From Thermoplasmata archaeon (GTDB taxonomy: Archaea > Thermoplasmatota > Thermoplasmata > Thermoplasmatales > ARK-15): a stretch of DNA of 46,004 bases. How positions within the stretch are numbered: the stretch's first letter is position 1; every line of letters starts with the position of its first letter. Location of the stretch: positions 36,498 through 82,501 of the forward strand of contig JAVYRZ010000002.1 of NCBI GenBank assembly GCA_038729465.1. Direction: 5' to 3'. Both the position numbers and the translations under genes were made by a program. Below, piece by piece: positions 32,829 to 41,563 of this stretch. The notes under the pieces were generated by a model, which was given only the letters and a program-made list of their open reading frames with translations, searched no databases and was not told the origin of the DNA.

Positions 32829-34642
32829 TCTTTGTCACTTTTATCTTTGTACTCTGCATCAACTGTCTCATCTGTTTTTTTCTCTTCTTTTGGTTCTGAC
32901 TTCTGGTACATAGAAGCGCCAACTTCTTGTATTTCTTTGTTCAGTTTTTCAGAATACTCTCTTATTTTCTGATAATCTTTGGATTCTATAGCAGATTTCA
33001 GATCCTTAATTACATCTTGAACCTTATTTTTATTTTCTTGTGGAATCTTGTCTCCATATTCATTTAATGTTTTTTCACTGGCATAAACCAGGCTTTCAGC
33101 AGTATTAATGAGATCAATTTCCTCTTTTCTCTTCTTATCCTCTTCAGCAAATTTTTCTGCCTCTTTCTTCATCTTTTCAATTTCTTCTTTTGTCAGCTTT
33201 GTAGAAGCACTTATAGATATGCTTTTCTGTTTTCCGGTCGCTTTATCTTGGGCAGTAACATTTAATATTCCATTTGCGTCAATATCGAATGTTACTTCGA
33301 TCTGTGGCACTCCTCTGGGAGCAGGCGGAATACCTTCAAGGTTGAACATACCTAAAGATACATTGTCTTTTGCTAATGTTCGCTCTCCCTGAACCACATG
33401 AATAGTTACTATTGTTTGAAAATCCGCAGCAGTAGAGAAAATTTGAGATTTTTTTGTAGGGATTGTTGTATTTGCGGGAATTAATGGCGTAGCAACGCCT
33501 CCAAGAGTCTCAACGCTCAAGGTTAAAGGTGTGACATCTAGCAGCACAATATCTTTTACTTCTCCTGCAAGAACCCCACCCTGCAATGCAGCACCTAATG
33601 CTACACATTCCATTGGGTCCACGCCATGCTCAATTTTCTTGCCTAAAAATTCTTCTATAACTTTCTGCACTATCGGCATTCGTGTAGGTCCTCCTACAAA
33701 TATTACTTTATCTATGTCTTTTTTGTCCAACTTTGCATTATCTAAAGCAGCTGTAATGGAAATTTTAGTTTTCTCTACGATCGGAGATACAAGCTCTTCT
33801 AACTGAGCACGTGTAATCTGCATTACAAGATGTTTAGGTCCTTCTTGGGTTGCAGTGATATATGGTAAGTTTACTTCTGTGGCAGTTGAAGTCGATAGCT
33901 CAATCTTCGCTTTTTCAGCAGCATCTCTGACTCTTATAAACGCACTTTTATCTTTTTTGAGATCTATACCTTCTTTATTTTTGAAATCGTTAGTGATGAA
34001 ATCTATAATTGCATTATCCATATCCGTGCCACCTAATTGAGTATCACCGGCAGTGGATAGCACTTCAAACACTCCGCCACCAAATTCCATGATTGTTACA
34101 TCAAGTGTTCCTCCACCAAAATCGTAAACGAGTATTTTCTGTTCTTTTTCCAATTTATCTATCCCATAGGCTAATGAAGCTGCAGTAGGCTCGTTAATTA
34201 TCCTAATTACTTCAAGCCCTGCAATTGCGCCGGCATCTTTAGTGGCCTGTCTCTGATTATCATTAAAATATGCTGGTACTGTGATTACAGCTTTACGTAC
34301 TTTTTCTCCCAAAAATGATTCAGCATCTTTCTTAATCTTTTGGAGAATAAAGGCGGATATCTGCTGTGGAGTGTACTCTTTTCCAAATACTTTATATTTA
34401 TAATCAGTTCCCATTTTTCTTTTTGCAGCATATATTGTACCTTCAGGATTTAAAAGTGCCTGTCTTCTTGCAGGTTCTCCGACCAGTAACTGACCATCTT
34501 TTGTAAAAGCCACATAACTTGGAAAGGCTTTACCGCCTATGCTTATTCCTTCAGCACTGGGAATTATAGTGGGTTTGCCAGATATAATAACTGCTGCAGC
34601 TGAATTGCTAGTGCCTAGATCTATTCCTAATATTTTTTCCAT
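32825..34642 (-). CDS. dnaK: Chaperone DnaK (Hsp70)
   Basis: ATP-dependent folding chaperone, 605 aa. The actin-like ATPase domain begins [14 protein letters not shown] and contains [14 protein letters not shown] and [16 protein letters not shown]. The linker [19 protein letters not shown] is canonical, followed by the substrate-binding domain and a helical lid ending in a charged tail. Hsp70 is patchily distributed in archaea and is generally taken to have been acquired from bacteria. Here the base composition does not stand out from the neighbours. Confidence 0.98.
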   Translation of the reverse strand: MEKILGIDLGTSNSAAAVIISGKPTIIPSAEGISIGGKAFPSYVAFTKDGQLLVGEPARRQALLNPEGTIYAAKRKMGTDYKYKVFGKEYTPQQISAFILQKIKKDAESFLGEKVRKAVITVPAYFNDNQRQATKDAGAIAGLEVIRIINEPTAASLAYGIDKLEKEQKILVYDFGGGTLDVTIMEFGGGVFEVLSTAGDTQLGGTDMDNAIIDFITNDFKNKEGIDLKKDKSAFIRVRDAAEKAKIELSTSTATEVNLPYITATQEGPKHLVMQITRAQLEELVSPIVEKTKISITAALDNAKLDKKDIDKVIFVGGPTRMPIVQKVIEEFLGKKIEHGVDPMECVALGAALQGGVLAGEVKDIVLLDVTPLTLSVETLGGVATPLIPANTTIPTKKSQIFSTAADFQTIVTIHVVQGERTLAKDNVSLGMFNLEGIPPAPRGVPQIEVTFDIDANGILNVTAQDKATGKQKSISISASTKLTKEEIEKMKKEAEKFAEEDKKRKEEIDLINTAESLVYASEKTLNEYGDKIPQENKNKVQDVIKDLKSAIESKDYQKIREYSEKLNKEIQEVGASMYQKSEPKEEKKTDETVDAEYKDKSDKE

Positions 34643-34649
34643 ATTTAAT

Positions 34650-35213
34650 TCACCTCTTTTTTAAAACTTTAACTTTAGCGGGTTTGAGTAATGAATCATA
34701 TAAAAGATACCCTCTTTTATATTCTTCTATTATAGTCCCGTCTTCCCCATCTCCTTCTTCTGTAGCGATAACTTCGTGGTAAAATGGATCAAATTTCTTG
34801 TTTTTTGTTTCAATTTTTTTCACGCCGAATCTGGTCAAGGTGTTCCATAAATGCTGAGTTATCCCTAAAACAGCATTATAAAACTGGTCTTTTGCACTTG
34901 CCTTCTCGACAGCCAGCTCCAGATTTTCAAGATCGTCCAGAAGATCAAGTATCAATTTTCTGTTCGCAGATTTTATAAATTCCTCTTCTCCTCTCTGTAT
35001 TACTTTCTGATAATTTTCAAAATCAGCCTGCATTCTTAATAATTTGTCATTGTATCCTTTAATGCTTTCATCTAATGATTTTATCTTTTTTTCGAGTTCT
35101 TCAATAACCGCATCTTTCTTGATCAATGATTCATTACATTGTTCAAGCTTATTTTTCATTGCCTCTTTTGTATCTGTTTTCTTAGGCATATTGATCCATC
35201 CTGAAACTCTCAT
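34650..35213 (-). CDS. grpE: Nucleotide exchange factor GrpE
   Basis: Releases ADP from DnaK. The 187-aa protein has the long N-terminal coiled coil ([26 protein letters not shown]) and the C-terminal beta domain ([31 protein letters not shown]). Two starts are possible. The ATG at 35213 is about 23-27 nt from a TATA element (TATATATA near 35232-35239), favouring leaderless initiation. The ATG at 35192 follows CAGGATGG and would begin [11 protein letters not shown]. First gene of the chaperone operon, divergent from aIF1A. Confidence 0.94.
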   Translation of the reverse strand: MRVSGWINMPKKTDTKEAMKNKLEQCNESLIKKDAVIEELEKKIKSLDESIKGYNDKLLRMQADFENYQKVIQRGEEEFIKSANRKLILDLLDDLENLELAVEKASAKDQFYNAVLGITQHLWNTLTRFGVKKIETKNKKFDPFYHEVIATEEGDGEDGTIIEEYKRGYLLYDSLLKPAKVKVLKKR

Positions 35214-35337
35214 TCGGTATTTTATATCTTCTATATATATCTTTCTTAAAATAACTCATTTTATTTAATACAGATATTTTACAACTAATTTTATATACTT
35301 ATAACCTATCTCAAATCTATAAAAAGCGAGGATTTAT

Positions 35338-35679
35338 ATGCCATATTATAGAAAAAATAATGAAAGTACTGAAATGGAGATTACGAGAGTGCCATTGCCT
35401 AATAAGAATAATGGAGAGCTATTTGGAATAGTTGACAAGTTGCTGGGCAGTGCAAGAATGACTGTAATGTGTGAAGATGGTAAGGCTAGAACGATCAGAG
35501 TTCCGGGGAAAATAAAAAAGAAAATGTGGATTAAAGAGGGAGATCTTGTAATAATAAAACCATGGAGTTTCCAGGATGATAAGGGGGATATTGTGTACAG
35601 ATACTCTCACACACAAGTTTCTTATTTGAGTAGAAACAGGCTATTGCCTGAAATTTTGGATGTATTTGGAAAAGCATGA
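35338..35679 (+). CDS. eif1a: Translation initiation factor 1A
   Basis: OB-fold protein that binds the ribosomal A site during initiation, 113 aa. The core ITRVPLPNKNNGELFGIVDKLLG, ARMTVMCEDGKARTIRVPGKIKKKMWIKEGD and VIIKPWSFQDDKGDIVYRY are typical. GAGGAT precedes the ATG. The stop overlaps the rio1 ATG, and the order aIF1A, Rio1, KH protein is a conserved archaeal cluster linking initiation and small-subunit maturation. Confidence 0.95.
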   Translation: MPYYRKNNESTEMEITRVPLPNKNNGELFGIVDKLLGSARMTVMCEDGKARTIRVPGKIKKKMWIKEGDLVIIKPWSFQDDKGDIVYRYSHTQVSYLSRNRLLPEILDVFGKA

Positions 35680-36440
35680 TAAATGAAGAAGATAGAGAAT
35701 ATCTTAACAGAAAAATAAAGATTGAAAGGCAGATAAAAAGGTCAGAAGATCGCAATACATATGACGAAGTATTTGATAAGAGAACGCTGTTGGCATTTTA
35801 TTATCTTTTTAACCATGGAATATTGGACACCCTTAATTATTCAATATCTACGGGAAAAGAAGCAAATGTTTTCATAGGGGAAAAAGATGGGAAATCATAT
35901 GCTATTAAAGTTTACAGAACTTCAAACGCCAATTTTAAAGCTATAATTAACTATATTGAGGGAGATTACAGATTCGATAAAGTTAAAAAAACTAAAGATA
36001 ACATTATCTATCTATGGGCACAAAAAGAGTTTAAAAATCTTGAGCTCATGCATAAATTTCATGTTCATGTTCCAAAGCCGATAATATCTTATCAAAATAT
36101 ATTGATCATGCAATATCTAGGCACATCCAAATCTTCTGCACCTACTCTAAAAGATGTGAAATTAGAAGATCCGGCAAATGTATTCGAAGAAGTAAAGAAA
36201 TCTATCTTGCTCATTGTAAATAAGGCGAAACTGGTTCATAGTGATCTCAGTGAATATAATATTCTATATTATAGAAAATTGCCATATATAATAGATGTAG
36301 GGCAGAGTGTACCTTTAAATCATCCTTTAGCCATAGAATTTTTAAGGAGGGACATAGAAAATATAGTAAAATATTTTAATAAGTACGGGTTAAAGATTAA
36401 ACAAGATGAAATATTTAAAGGATTGAAATTAGGCGATTGA
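35676..36440 (+). CDS. rio1: Serine protein kinase/ATPase Rio1
   Basis: Atypical kinase that acts as an ATPase in small-subunit maturation, 254 aa. Family motifs are the flexible N-terminal DKRTLLAFYYLFNHGILDTL, the nucleotide-binding STGKEANVFIG, catalytic loop LVHSDLSEYNIL and the metal loop IIDVGQSV. The STGKEA signature marks Rio1 rather than Rio2, and no winged-helix domain precedes it. Translationally coupled to aIF1A by ATGA. Confidence 0.95.
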   Translation: MINEEDREYLNRKIKIERQIKRSEDRNTYDEVFDKRTLLAFYYLFNHGILDTLNYSISTGKEANVFIGEKDGKSYAIKVYRTSNANFKAIINYIEGDYRFDKVKKTKDNIIYLWAQKEFKNLELMHKFHVHVPKPIISYQNILIMQYLGTSKSSAPTLKDVKLEDPANVFEEVKKSILLIVNKAKLVHSDLSEYNILYYRKLPYIIDVGQSVPLNHPLAIEFLRRDIENIVKYFNKYGLKIKQDEIFKGLKLGD

Positions 36441-36441
36441 T

Positions 36442-36978
36442 ATGTTTTATTTAAAAGTTCCAAGGATGAGGATTGGTGCATTGATAGGAAGGAACGGAGA
36501 GACCAAAGAGACTATAGAGCGTTCCACAGATACAAAATTAGAGATAGACTCTGAAGATGGATCTGTAGTGATAGATGACACTGGCAGTGATCCCATATCT
36601 GCAATGAAATGCAAGGACATAGTGCAAGCTATAGGGCGTGGTTTTTCGCCGAAAAATGCATTCAAGCTCTTCAACGAAGACATATTTTTAGAGGTTATTG
36701 ATCTGAAAGATTTTTATGGTAAACGTGAAAAAAAAGTTCATGTGGCTAGGGCTAGGATTATTGGCACTGACGGAAAGGTGAGAAGAACTATAGAGGAATT
36801 GACAGGATCGAATGTTTCTGTATATGGTAACACAATATCCATAATTGGTAACTTTGATGAAATTGAGCTTGCAAAAAAGTCAGTTGAAATGTTGTTAGAG
36901 GGTAGTAAACATTCGACAGTATACAAGTTTTTGGAAGTCAGAAACAGGGATGAAAAACATAAAGTAGATTATTACTAG
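36442..36978 (+). CDS. KH-domain RNA-binding protein (Dim2/Krr1-like)
   Basis: Archaeal homologue of Dim2/Pno1, a 40S assembly factor that binds the 3' end of 16S-type rRNA, 178 aa. Two KH domains are visible: GRNG at residues 16-19 (GALIGRNGETKETIE) and GTDG at 108-111 (ARIIGTDGKVRRTIEELTG). It follows rio1 by 1 nt, which agrees with a shared role. Its end overlaps the convergent DUF99 gene by 4 nt. Confidence 0.93.
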   Translation: MFYLKVPRMRIGALIGRNGETKETIERSTDTKLEIDSEDGSVVIDDTGSDPISAMKCKDIVQAIGRGFSPKNAFKLFNEDIFLEVIDLKDFYGKREKKVHVARARIIGTDGKVRRTIEELTGSNVSVYGNTISIIGNFDEIELAKKSVEMLLEGSKHSTVYKFLEVRNRDEKHKVDYY

Positions 36979-37547
36979 ACCTTAGAATGGGATTCCCCAA
37001 AATAGATGGCACTGGCAATTATATGGGATATTCTTATCGGCTCTGGAACGGCACCTCTAACTGTAAATAGCTTAATAATTTTTACAGCATCAGAATCTTC
37101 AATACCTAAATATTGGGTAAAAATCTCAGAGTTATTGTTTATAATTTTATGGATCTCTAATTTTTTCATTAAATATAATTTCATTTCCCAGTTCGAAAAA
37201 TGTTTTTTAAGAGCATCTTCAATTTTTTGAAAGTCTGGCATTTTCCTGGATATTGTGATTATCGGAATACTGTATTTTTGGTATACTTTTTCCAAATCAA
37301 GGACATTAAACCCTCCGAAAGTAATGCCATTTGTGAAAATAACGCGAAGTTGATCCAAAAATTTTGAATTTTCAAGAAGCTCAATTAATTTAAAGGTTAC
37401 GTCATCTCCGTCCACCTTTATGGGCTTTACAGCCACACCTTCTATATATGCCTGAGCTCGCATAACAGTGCCTACAATTCCACTCTTTTCAGACCTAAGT
37501 TTGAAAGGCAGATCGTCTATACCCAGTGCTCTTATATTTTTTTTCAT
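36975..37547 (-). CDS. DUF99 family protein (endonuclease V-like fold)
   Basis: Conserved archaeal protein of unproven function, 190 aa, usually placed with the endonuclease V-like RNase H fold. The opening ALGIDDLPF (Asp-Asp), VIFTNGITFGGFNVLDLEKVYQ and the closing PEPIRISHIIASAI are the family blocks. The second block lacks the D(G)I found in most members (N-G-I here), so catalysis is uncertain. It follows pth2 by 3 nt, forming a two-gene unit. Confidence 0.85.
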   Translation of the reverse strand: MKKNIRALGIDDLPFKLRSEKSGIVGTVMRAQAYIEGVAVKPIKVDGDDVTFKLIELLENSKFLDQLRVIFTNGITFGGFNVLDLEKVYQKYSIPIITISRKMPDFQKIEDALKKHFSNWEMKLYLMKKLEIHKIINNNSEIFTQYLGIEDSDAVKIIKLFTVRGAVPEPIRISHIIASAIYFGESHSKV

Positions 37548-37550
37548 GAT

Positions 37551-37904
37551 TCATAACAGTGGTAGAGAAGAGGTAATCTTATCCAGAAATTCCTCTTTGT
37601 CAGGTCCTATCCCTAGGCAAGTAACAGTGCCGGGAGGCACTTCTGTCAATCCTGCATCCGTGATCAAAGCGGTGACAAACCCTATAGATTCAGCCTTTTC
37701 TTTCAGTAAAAACAGTTCTTTTTCGTTTTTAACCTTTAAAACCACCTTTTTCTGGCCTTCTCTATACCATCCTCTAAAAACATCCGGGATTTTATCTTTA
37801 GCTTTAATTGCGCATTCTACAGAAGCATGTGCTACCTGGGCTGCCAACTTACCTTTAGATAAGGTAAGATCATCTCTTACAACAATAACAAGTTTATAAT
37901 CCAT
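37551..37904 (-). CDS. pth2: Peptidyl-tRNA hydrolase Pth2
   Basis: Recycles peptidyl-tRNAs that drop off the ribosome, 117 aa, the normal size. The sequence VVRDDLTLSKGKLAAQVAHASVECA, KVVLKVKNEKELFLLKEKA, and TDAGLTEVPPGTVTCLGIGPD are the three signature blocks of the archaeal/eukaryotic type, including the catalytic KGKLAAQ.AHA region. A TATA-like AATATTAAATAC lies about 27-30 nt upstream of the ATG. Confidence 0.96.
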   Translation of the reverse strand: MDYKLVIVVRDDLTLSKGKLAAQVAHASVECAIKAKDKIPDVFRGWYREGQKKVVLKVKNEKELFLLKEKAESIGFVTALITDAGLTEVPPGTVTCLGIGPDKEEFLDKITSSLPLL

Positions 37905-37995
37905 CTTAGATTACATATATCAAAATTGTATTTAATATTTTACAATATTGTTTTGATTGGATAATTTAGCAATTACTTTTCTGATGAAATAAGAT

Positions 37996-38092
37996 ACTGT
38001 TATGAAGTTGTGAGCGGTTAGAAGAAACATCAGACTTGAAGATTGAAATTACAAAAATCTGAACAAAGTGAGGCGGAGAAGTTCATAACAGT
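37996..38092. repeat. 97-bp element with 11-bp terminal inverted repeats
   Basis: ACTGTTATGAA (37996-38006) is repeated exactly as its reverse complement at 38082-38092. A second inner pair, TCAGA (38030-38034) and TCTGA (38058-38062), nests inside. No target-site duplication is evident. The element ends just before the aIF5A TATA box at 38099-38109. It could be a structured RNA, a regulator-binding array or a relic of a miniature transposable element. Confidence 0.5.
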
Positions 38093-38098
38093 TAAATA

Positions 38099-38109
38099 GA
38101 TATATATAA
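38099..38109 (+). promoter_or_regulatory. TATA box of aIF5A
   Basis: An AT-rich TATATATA run centred near 38104 would start transcription near 38131, leaving a short leader. AGGTG at 38136-38140 is the ribosome-binding site, 7 nt before the ATG. Confidence 0.5.
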
Positions 38110-38147
38110 TTAGCATATCATTATTAAAATAATAAAGGTGCTAAAAA

Positions 38148-38534
38148 ATGTCATGGAAAGATGTAGAAGTAAGAGAACTGAAAGAAGGACATTATATAAT
38201 TATCGATGATGAACCCTGCAAAATTGTTGAGTTCACAACATCCAAGCCAGGGAAACATGGTGAGGCAAAAGCCAGGATAGTTGCTATAGGAGTTTTTAAT
38301 AACCAGAAAAAAAATGTAGTATACCCGGTAAAGCATAAGGTTAAGTCTCCCATTATAGAAAAGAAGAATGCACAGGTACTGTCTGTCAACGAAAACACAG
38401 TACAGCTGATGGATACATCAACATATGAAACTTTTGAGATGGACATACCTGAAGAGTTCAAAGGGCAGATTGTCGCAGGATCAGAGATACAGTATTGGGA
38501 AGCGCTTGGAAAAAGAAAGATAATGAAAACATAA
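38148..38534 (+). CDS. eif5a: Translation factor aIF5A (hypusine-containing)
   Basis: Stimulates peptide bond formation at difficult sequences. It is the only known protein to carry hypusine or deoxyhypusine. The modified lysine is K36 in [15 protein letters not shown]. The 128-aa protein has the N-terminal SH3-like and C-terminal OB domains. It is followed 10 nt later by the agmatinase-family gene, which supplies the polyamine route. Deoxyhypusine synthase is at 43.8 kb. The inverted-repeat element lies directly upstream of the promoter. Confidence 0.97.
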   Translation: MSWKDVEVRELKEGHYIIIDDEPCKIVEFTTSKPGKHGEAKARIVAIGVFNNQKKNVVYPVKHKVKSPIIEKKNAQVLSVNENTVQLMDTSTYETFEMDIPEEFKGQIVAGSEIQYWEALGKRKIMKT

Positions 38535-38544
38535 GGTAAATTAT

Positions 38545-39405
38545 ATGCCCTATCTGTTAAAATATGCGGATTCTAATGCAGATTTTGAAGAAGCAGAGTT
38601 TGTGATATTTGGAGTTCCGTTCGATGGCACTACTTCATATCGCGGGGGTGCGAGATTTGCACCAAATTCGATCAGAGAAGCGTCAATCAACATAGAATCT
38701 TTTATCTTTGAAAAAAAGTTTAGCATGAATAATGTAAATTTGCATGATATGGGTAACCTGGAAGAAAAAGGATATGTTGAAGATGTGATATCAGAGGTAG
38801 AGTTCTATGCTAATGATATTCTTGACAAGTCTAAGTTTCCAATTATGCTAGGCGGGGAACATTCTATAACAACAGGCATTGCTAAAGCACTGAAAGAAAG
38901 AGATGCAGCGATAATCTTTTTAGACGCACATCTGGACTTCAGAAAAGAATACTTAGGGGTAAAATACAGCCATGCATGCGTTGCAAGGAGAAGTTATGAA
39001 ATATTAGGGAACAAAAGAACTGCAGCATTTGGGGTAAGATCCATTTCTGAAGAAGAGTACTATGATGCATTAGAAAAAAAATATTTTTATATTTCTGCCT
39101 ACAATTTCAAAGCCATTGGCTGGAAGAAAGCCATAGATCAAATTTTAGAAAATATTTCATCTAAAAAAATATTTTTGTCATTGGATATTGACGGCATAGA
39201 TCCTGCATTTGCGCCGGCAGTAGCCACTCCAGAACCTTACGGGTTAGATCCTTCTGATGTGAAACATATAATAGATTATATTGGAGATAGGCTAATTGGT
39301 GCAGATATTGTTGAGATTTCTCCGCATTATGATCAAGGCAATACTGCAATGCTGGGTGCAAGGTTGTTGCAGGAGATAGTGTCATCTAAAAATATGAAAA
39401 AATAG
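38545..39405 (+). CDS. speB: Agmatinase-family ureohydrolase
   Basis: Manganese enzyme of the arginase/agmatinase fold, 286 aa. It releases urea from agmatine or, in some archaea, from N1-aminopropylagmatine, leading to putrescine or spermidine. Metal ligands are in GGEHSITTGIA, FLDAHLDFR and SLDIDGIDPAFAPA, all intact. Substrate choice cannot be read from sequence. It lies 10 nt after aIF5A and so is probably co-transcribed, tying spermidine supply to hypusine formation. Confidence 0.93.
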   Translation: MPYLLKYADSNADFEEAEFVIFGVPFDGTTSYRGGARFAPNSIREASINIESFIFEKKFSMNNVNLHDMGNLEEKGYVEDVISEVEFYANDILDKSKFPIMLGGEHSITTGIAKALKERDAAIIFLDAHLDFRKEYLGVKYSHACVARRSYEILGNKRTAAFGVRSISEEEYYDALEKKYFYISAYNFKAIGWKKAIDQILENISSKKIFLSLDIDGIDPAFAPAVATPEPYGLDPSDVKHIIDYIGDRLIGADIVEISPHYDQGNTAMLGARLLQEIVSSKNMKK

Positions 39406-39430
39406 GATTTTTACATTTTTCATAGAAAAA

Positions 39431-39438
39431 TTTATAAT
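39431..39438 (+). promoter_or_regulatory. TATA box of the DUF835 gene
   Basis: TTTATAAT is centred about 28 nt before ATG 39463. This supports that start and a leaderless mRNA rather than an earlier ATG at 39452 in another frame. Confidence 0.5.
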
Positions 39439-39462
39439 ACAAAATATTAATAATGCCTCTAA

Positions 39463-40143
39463 ATGAAAACAGATTTTCTGGCGGGATATAAACAAGCAAC
39501 AGAATCAGTTATGCGAGAATTAAAAGAAATCTTAGATAAACTGCATATTGATGAGTCCGCCAAGAAAGAACTTTTAATGTTTATAAATGAAAAGCAGAAA
39601 AAAATGACAATACTAGAAAAGAATCTGAAATTTAGAACTATGCAGAAACCAGATTATAACTTATCTTTGGGGAAATCATATATAGTTAACGAAAAAAAAC
39701 CAAAGTTAGTATTTAGTATATTCAAGCAGGTACTTGACAAGAGCTATCCTGGTATATGTATATCAAGGATTCATCCATCAACCCTGGACATCTATAAAAA
39801 TTATCCGGCAGTGAACTATTACTGGCTCACAAAATTAGACAGAGGCACAAATAGTTTAGGAGCTAAAGAGCTACCGGTCACAGATCTTAGCAAAATCTCT
39901 TCAAAAGTGCAGGAGTTTCTAGCTCAAAATAATAACAGCATTATTCTTTTAGACGGTATAGAATCCATGATAAACAACACTAATTTTAATTCTGTATTAA
40001 AGATGGTAGAAAATTTGAAAGATTACGTTTCAGAAAATCATGGCATTTTGTTAGTGACTTTAGATTTTGATATATTAGATGAAAAGCAAAAAAGTTTTAT
40101 TATGAAAGAGTTTGAATATGTATTTGAAGAAACAAAAAAATAA
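39463..40143 (+). CDS. DUF835 domain protein
   Basis: 226 aa. The N-terminal 65 residues are helical and charged (coiled-coil-like). From about residue 66 it follows the DUF835 pattern: SLGKSYIVNEKKPKLVFSIF, YPGICISRIHPSTLDIYKNYP, YYWLTKLDRG, NSIILLDGIESMINNTNF and LLVTLDFDILDEKQ. DUF835 proteins are common in Thermoplasmata and related Euryarchaeota, often fused to sensory or signalling domains, with unknown function. The family is assigned by memory of its conserved blocks. It ends exactly where the convergent L10e gene ends. Confidence 0.8.
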   Translation: MKTDFLAGYKQATESVMRELKEILDKLHIDESAKKELLMFINEKQKKMTILEKNLKFRTMQKPDYNLSLGKSYIVNEKKPKLVFSIFKQVLDKSYPGICISRIHPSTLDIYKNYPAVNYYWLTKLDRGTNSLGAKELPVTDLSKISSKVQEFLAQNNNSIILLDGIESMINNTNFNSVLKMVENLKDYVSENHGILLVTLDFDILDEKQKSFIMKEFEYVFEETKK

Positions 40144-40659
40144 TCAGTTTTTAAACTGATTAATCTCTATTTTACAAGGTGTAGGCAACTTCATGGTTGC
40201 TTTTCTAAAAGCTTCTTTGGCTTTATCTAAATTTTGGGAATCAATTCTTAGCAAAAATAATACTTCTCCTGCTTTTACTCTGGCTGCAGTGCCAACAGGT
40301 CTACCAAACGCCATGCTCATCCCACTTGATATTCTATCTGCTCCAGCGCCAGTAGCCATTTTATGTTCTCTTAATATGTGGTGAGGATATTTGATAATTT
40401 TCAAATAATAGTTAACAGTACCCACAGCAGACATCAAATATTTATTTGCAGAAATTCTGGCTGCTTCGAGAGATGTATGTCTGATCTGGCAAGATTCCAC
40501 AGCTCTAAGCAACAATTCATATCCAAAGCGAGTTTGGTTTTTAAGATCTCCGTGCTCAAACTGTTGAATTCTAGAGGCTGGGACTCCTGAAATATACTCT
40601 CTTCTAGAATATGCTGGTCCTGTTATCTGTCGATACATTCGGCCTGGTTTTTTTGTCAT
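40144..40659 (-). CDS. rpl10e: Ribosomal protein L10e
   Basis: Large-subunit protein (archaeal counterpart of L16) near the peptidyl transferase centre, 171 aa. KKPGRMYRQITGPAYSRREYISGVP and GADRISSGMSMAFGRPVGTAARV are the family landmarks. The start is ATG 40659, preceded by AAAAAGGTG. A GTG four codons upstream lies within that ribosome-binding site and is rejected. It is divergent from the PadR regulator. Confidence 0.96.
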   Translation of the reverse strand: MTKKPGRMYRQITGPAYSRREYISGVPASRIQQFEHGDLKNQTRFGYELLLRAVESCQIRHTSLEAARISANKYLMSAVGTVNYYLKIIKYPHHILREHKMATGAGADRISSGMSMAFGRPVGTAARVKAGEVLFLLRIDSQNLDKAKEAFRKATMKLPTPCKIEINQFKN

Positions 40660-40749
40660 ATAAGTACACACCTTTTTTTTCTTACATATTAAGTGAGTAT
40701 ATTAATTTTTTGAATTATTTTTTACAACTAACTAACTTATAGATAAACT

Positions 40750-40757
40750 ATTTAAAT
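40750..40757 (+). promoter_or_regulatory. TATA element of the PadR gene
   Basis: ATTTAAAT is centred about 26 nt before ATG 40779. The in-frame ATG at 40758 falls at the end of this element, so 40779 is the likelier start. Confidence 0.5.
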
Positions 40758-40778
40758 ATGTATTCATTTAGAGAAATT

Positions 40779-41111
40779 ATGAACACAAAAGAGTGGATCT
40801 TTCGCGGTACTATTTCTTTACTTATATTGAGATATTTATTGGATGGTCCTTCACACGGTTATGCGCTGCAGAAGAAGATTTCGGAAGATGTTAAATATAA
40901 TTTACCGGCCGGAATGATCTATACGCTTTTAAAATCGTTAGAAAAGAAAAGATTCATAATTGAGAGCATAGACACCAAATCAAAGGGAAGAGTAAAAAAG
41001 ACTTACGTAATCACTGAGCATGGCAGATCATTTTTAAAGAACCACAGAGAGCCTCTTTCGATTGCTTACAAGATATTAGGGGAATTAATTACAGTAACAT
41101 CTCAAATGTAA
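40779..41111 (+). CDS. PadR-family transcriptional regulator
   Basis: Winged-helix dimeric regulator, 110 aa from the chosen start MNTKEWIFRGTISLLILRYL. The PadR blocks are present: LDGPSHGYALQKKIS, NLPAGMIYTLLKSLEKKRFI, and KSKGRVKKTYVITEHG forming the wing. The C-terminal dimer helix is short. The ligand and targets are unknown. It could regulate itself or the divergent L10e gene, but no clear dyad is seen in the 119-nt gap. Confidence 0.9.
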   Translation: MNTKEWIFRGTISLLILRYLLDGPSHGYALQKKISEDVKYNLPAGMIYTLLKSLEKKRFIIESIDTKSKGRVKKTYVITEHGRSFLKNHREPLSIAYKILGELITVTSQM

Positions 41112-41200
41112 ATTAAAGGTTGCAAAAATTAAAAACGATCAGAAAAATTTATTAATGAATTACATATAATCCATTAAATTGCTATTTAGAGGAATTTATT

Positions 41201-41557
41201 ATGACAACTAAAACAAATATTGAGCTGATAGATCTTATCAACAATTTAAAAAAGCAGTCGTTAGATGAAAAGGTGAAGATTTGGAAAGATGTAGCAATCA
41301 GGTTAGAAAAACCTTTAAAGAATTATGCAGCAGTAAATGTAAGCAAAATTGAAAGATATGCTAAGAATGAAGATATTATATTAATACCTGGCAAAGTATT
41401 GGGTTCTGGGAACTTAAATAAAAAATTAACAGTAATTGCATACAGGTTTTCAAAAGAGGCTAAAGAGAAGATAGAGTCTATTGGAGGAAAAACTTTGAGC
41501 ATAAAAGATGCTTTAGTTCAGAATCCAAAAGGCAGTAATATAAGGATATTCAGGTGA
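41201..41557 (+). CDS. rpl18e: Ribosomal protein L18e
   Basis: Large-subunit protein, 118 aa. NIELIDLINNLKKQSLDEKVKIWKDVA, IPGKVLGSGNLNKKLTVIAYRFS and GGKTLSIKDALVQNPKGSNIRI are typical. GAGGA precedes the ATG. First gene of the archaeal L18e-L13-S9-rpoN operon, followed by L13 after 6 nt. Confidence 0.96.
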   Translation: MTTKTNIELIDLINNLKKQSLDEKVKIWKDVAIRLEKPLKNYAAVNVSKIERYAKNEDIILIPGKVLGSGNLNKKLTVIAYRFSKEAKEKIESIGGKTLSIKDALVQNPKGSNIRIFR

Positions 41558-41563
41558 GTTCAG

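Noticed and set aside
32825-34642. DnaK locus as a recent horizontal transfer
   Set aside because: Hsp70 in archaea probably came from bacteria, but codon use and base composition here look like the neighbours and grpE-dnaK-dnaJ is common in Thermoplasmata, so nothing recent is indicated.
37982-38062. Box C/D sRNA (TGATGA and CTGA with flanking ACTTT/AAAGT)
   Set aside because: The base before TGATGA is C rather than a purine, the two bases next to the boxes do not pair, no convincing D'/C' pair is found, and the length is above the usual archaeal size. It is kept only as an alternative for the inverted-repeat element.
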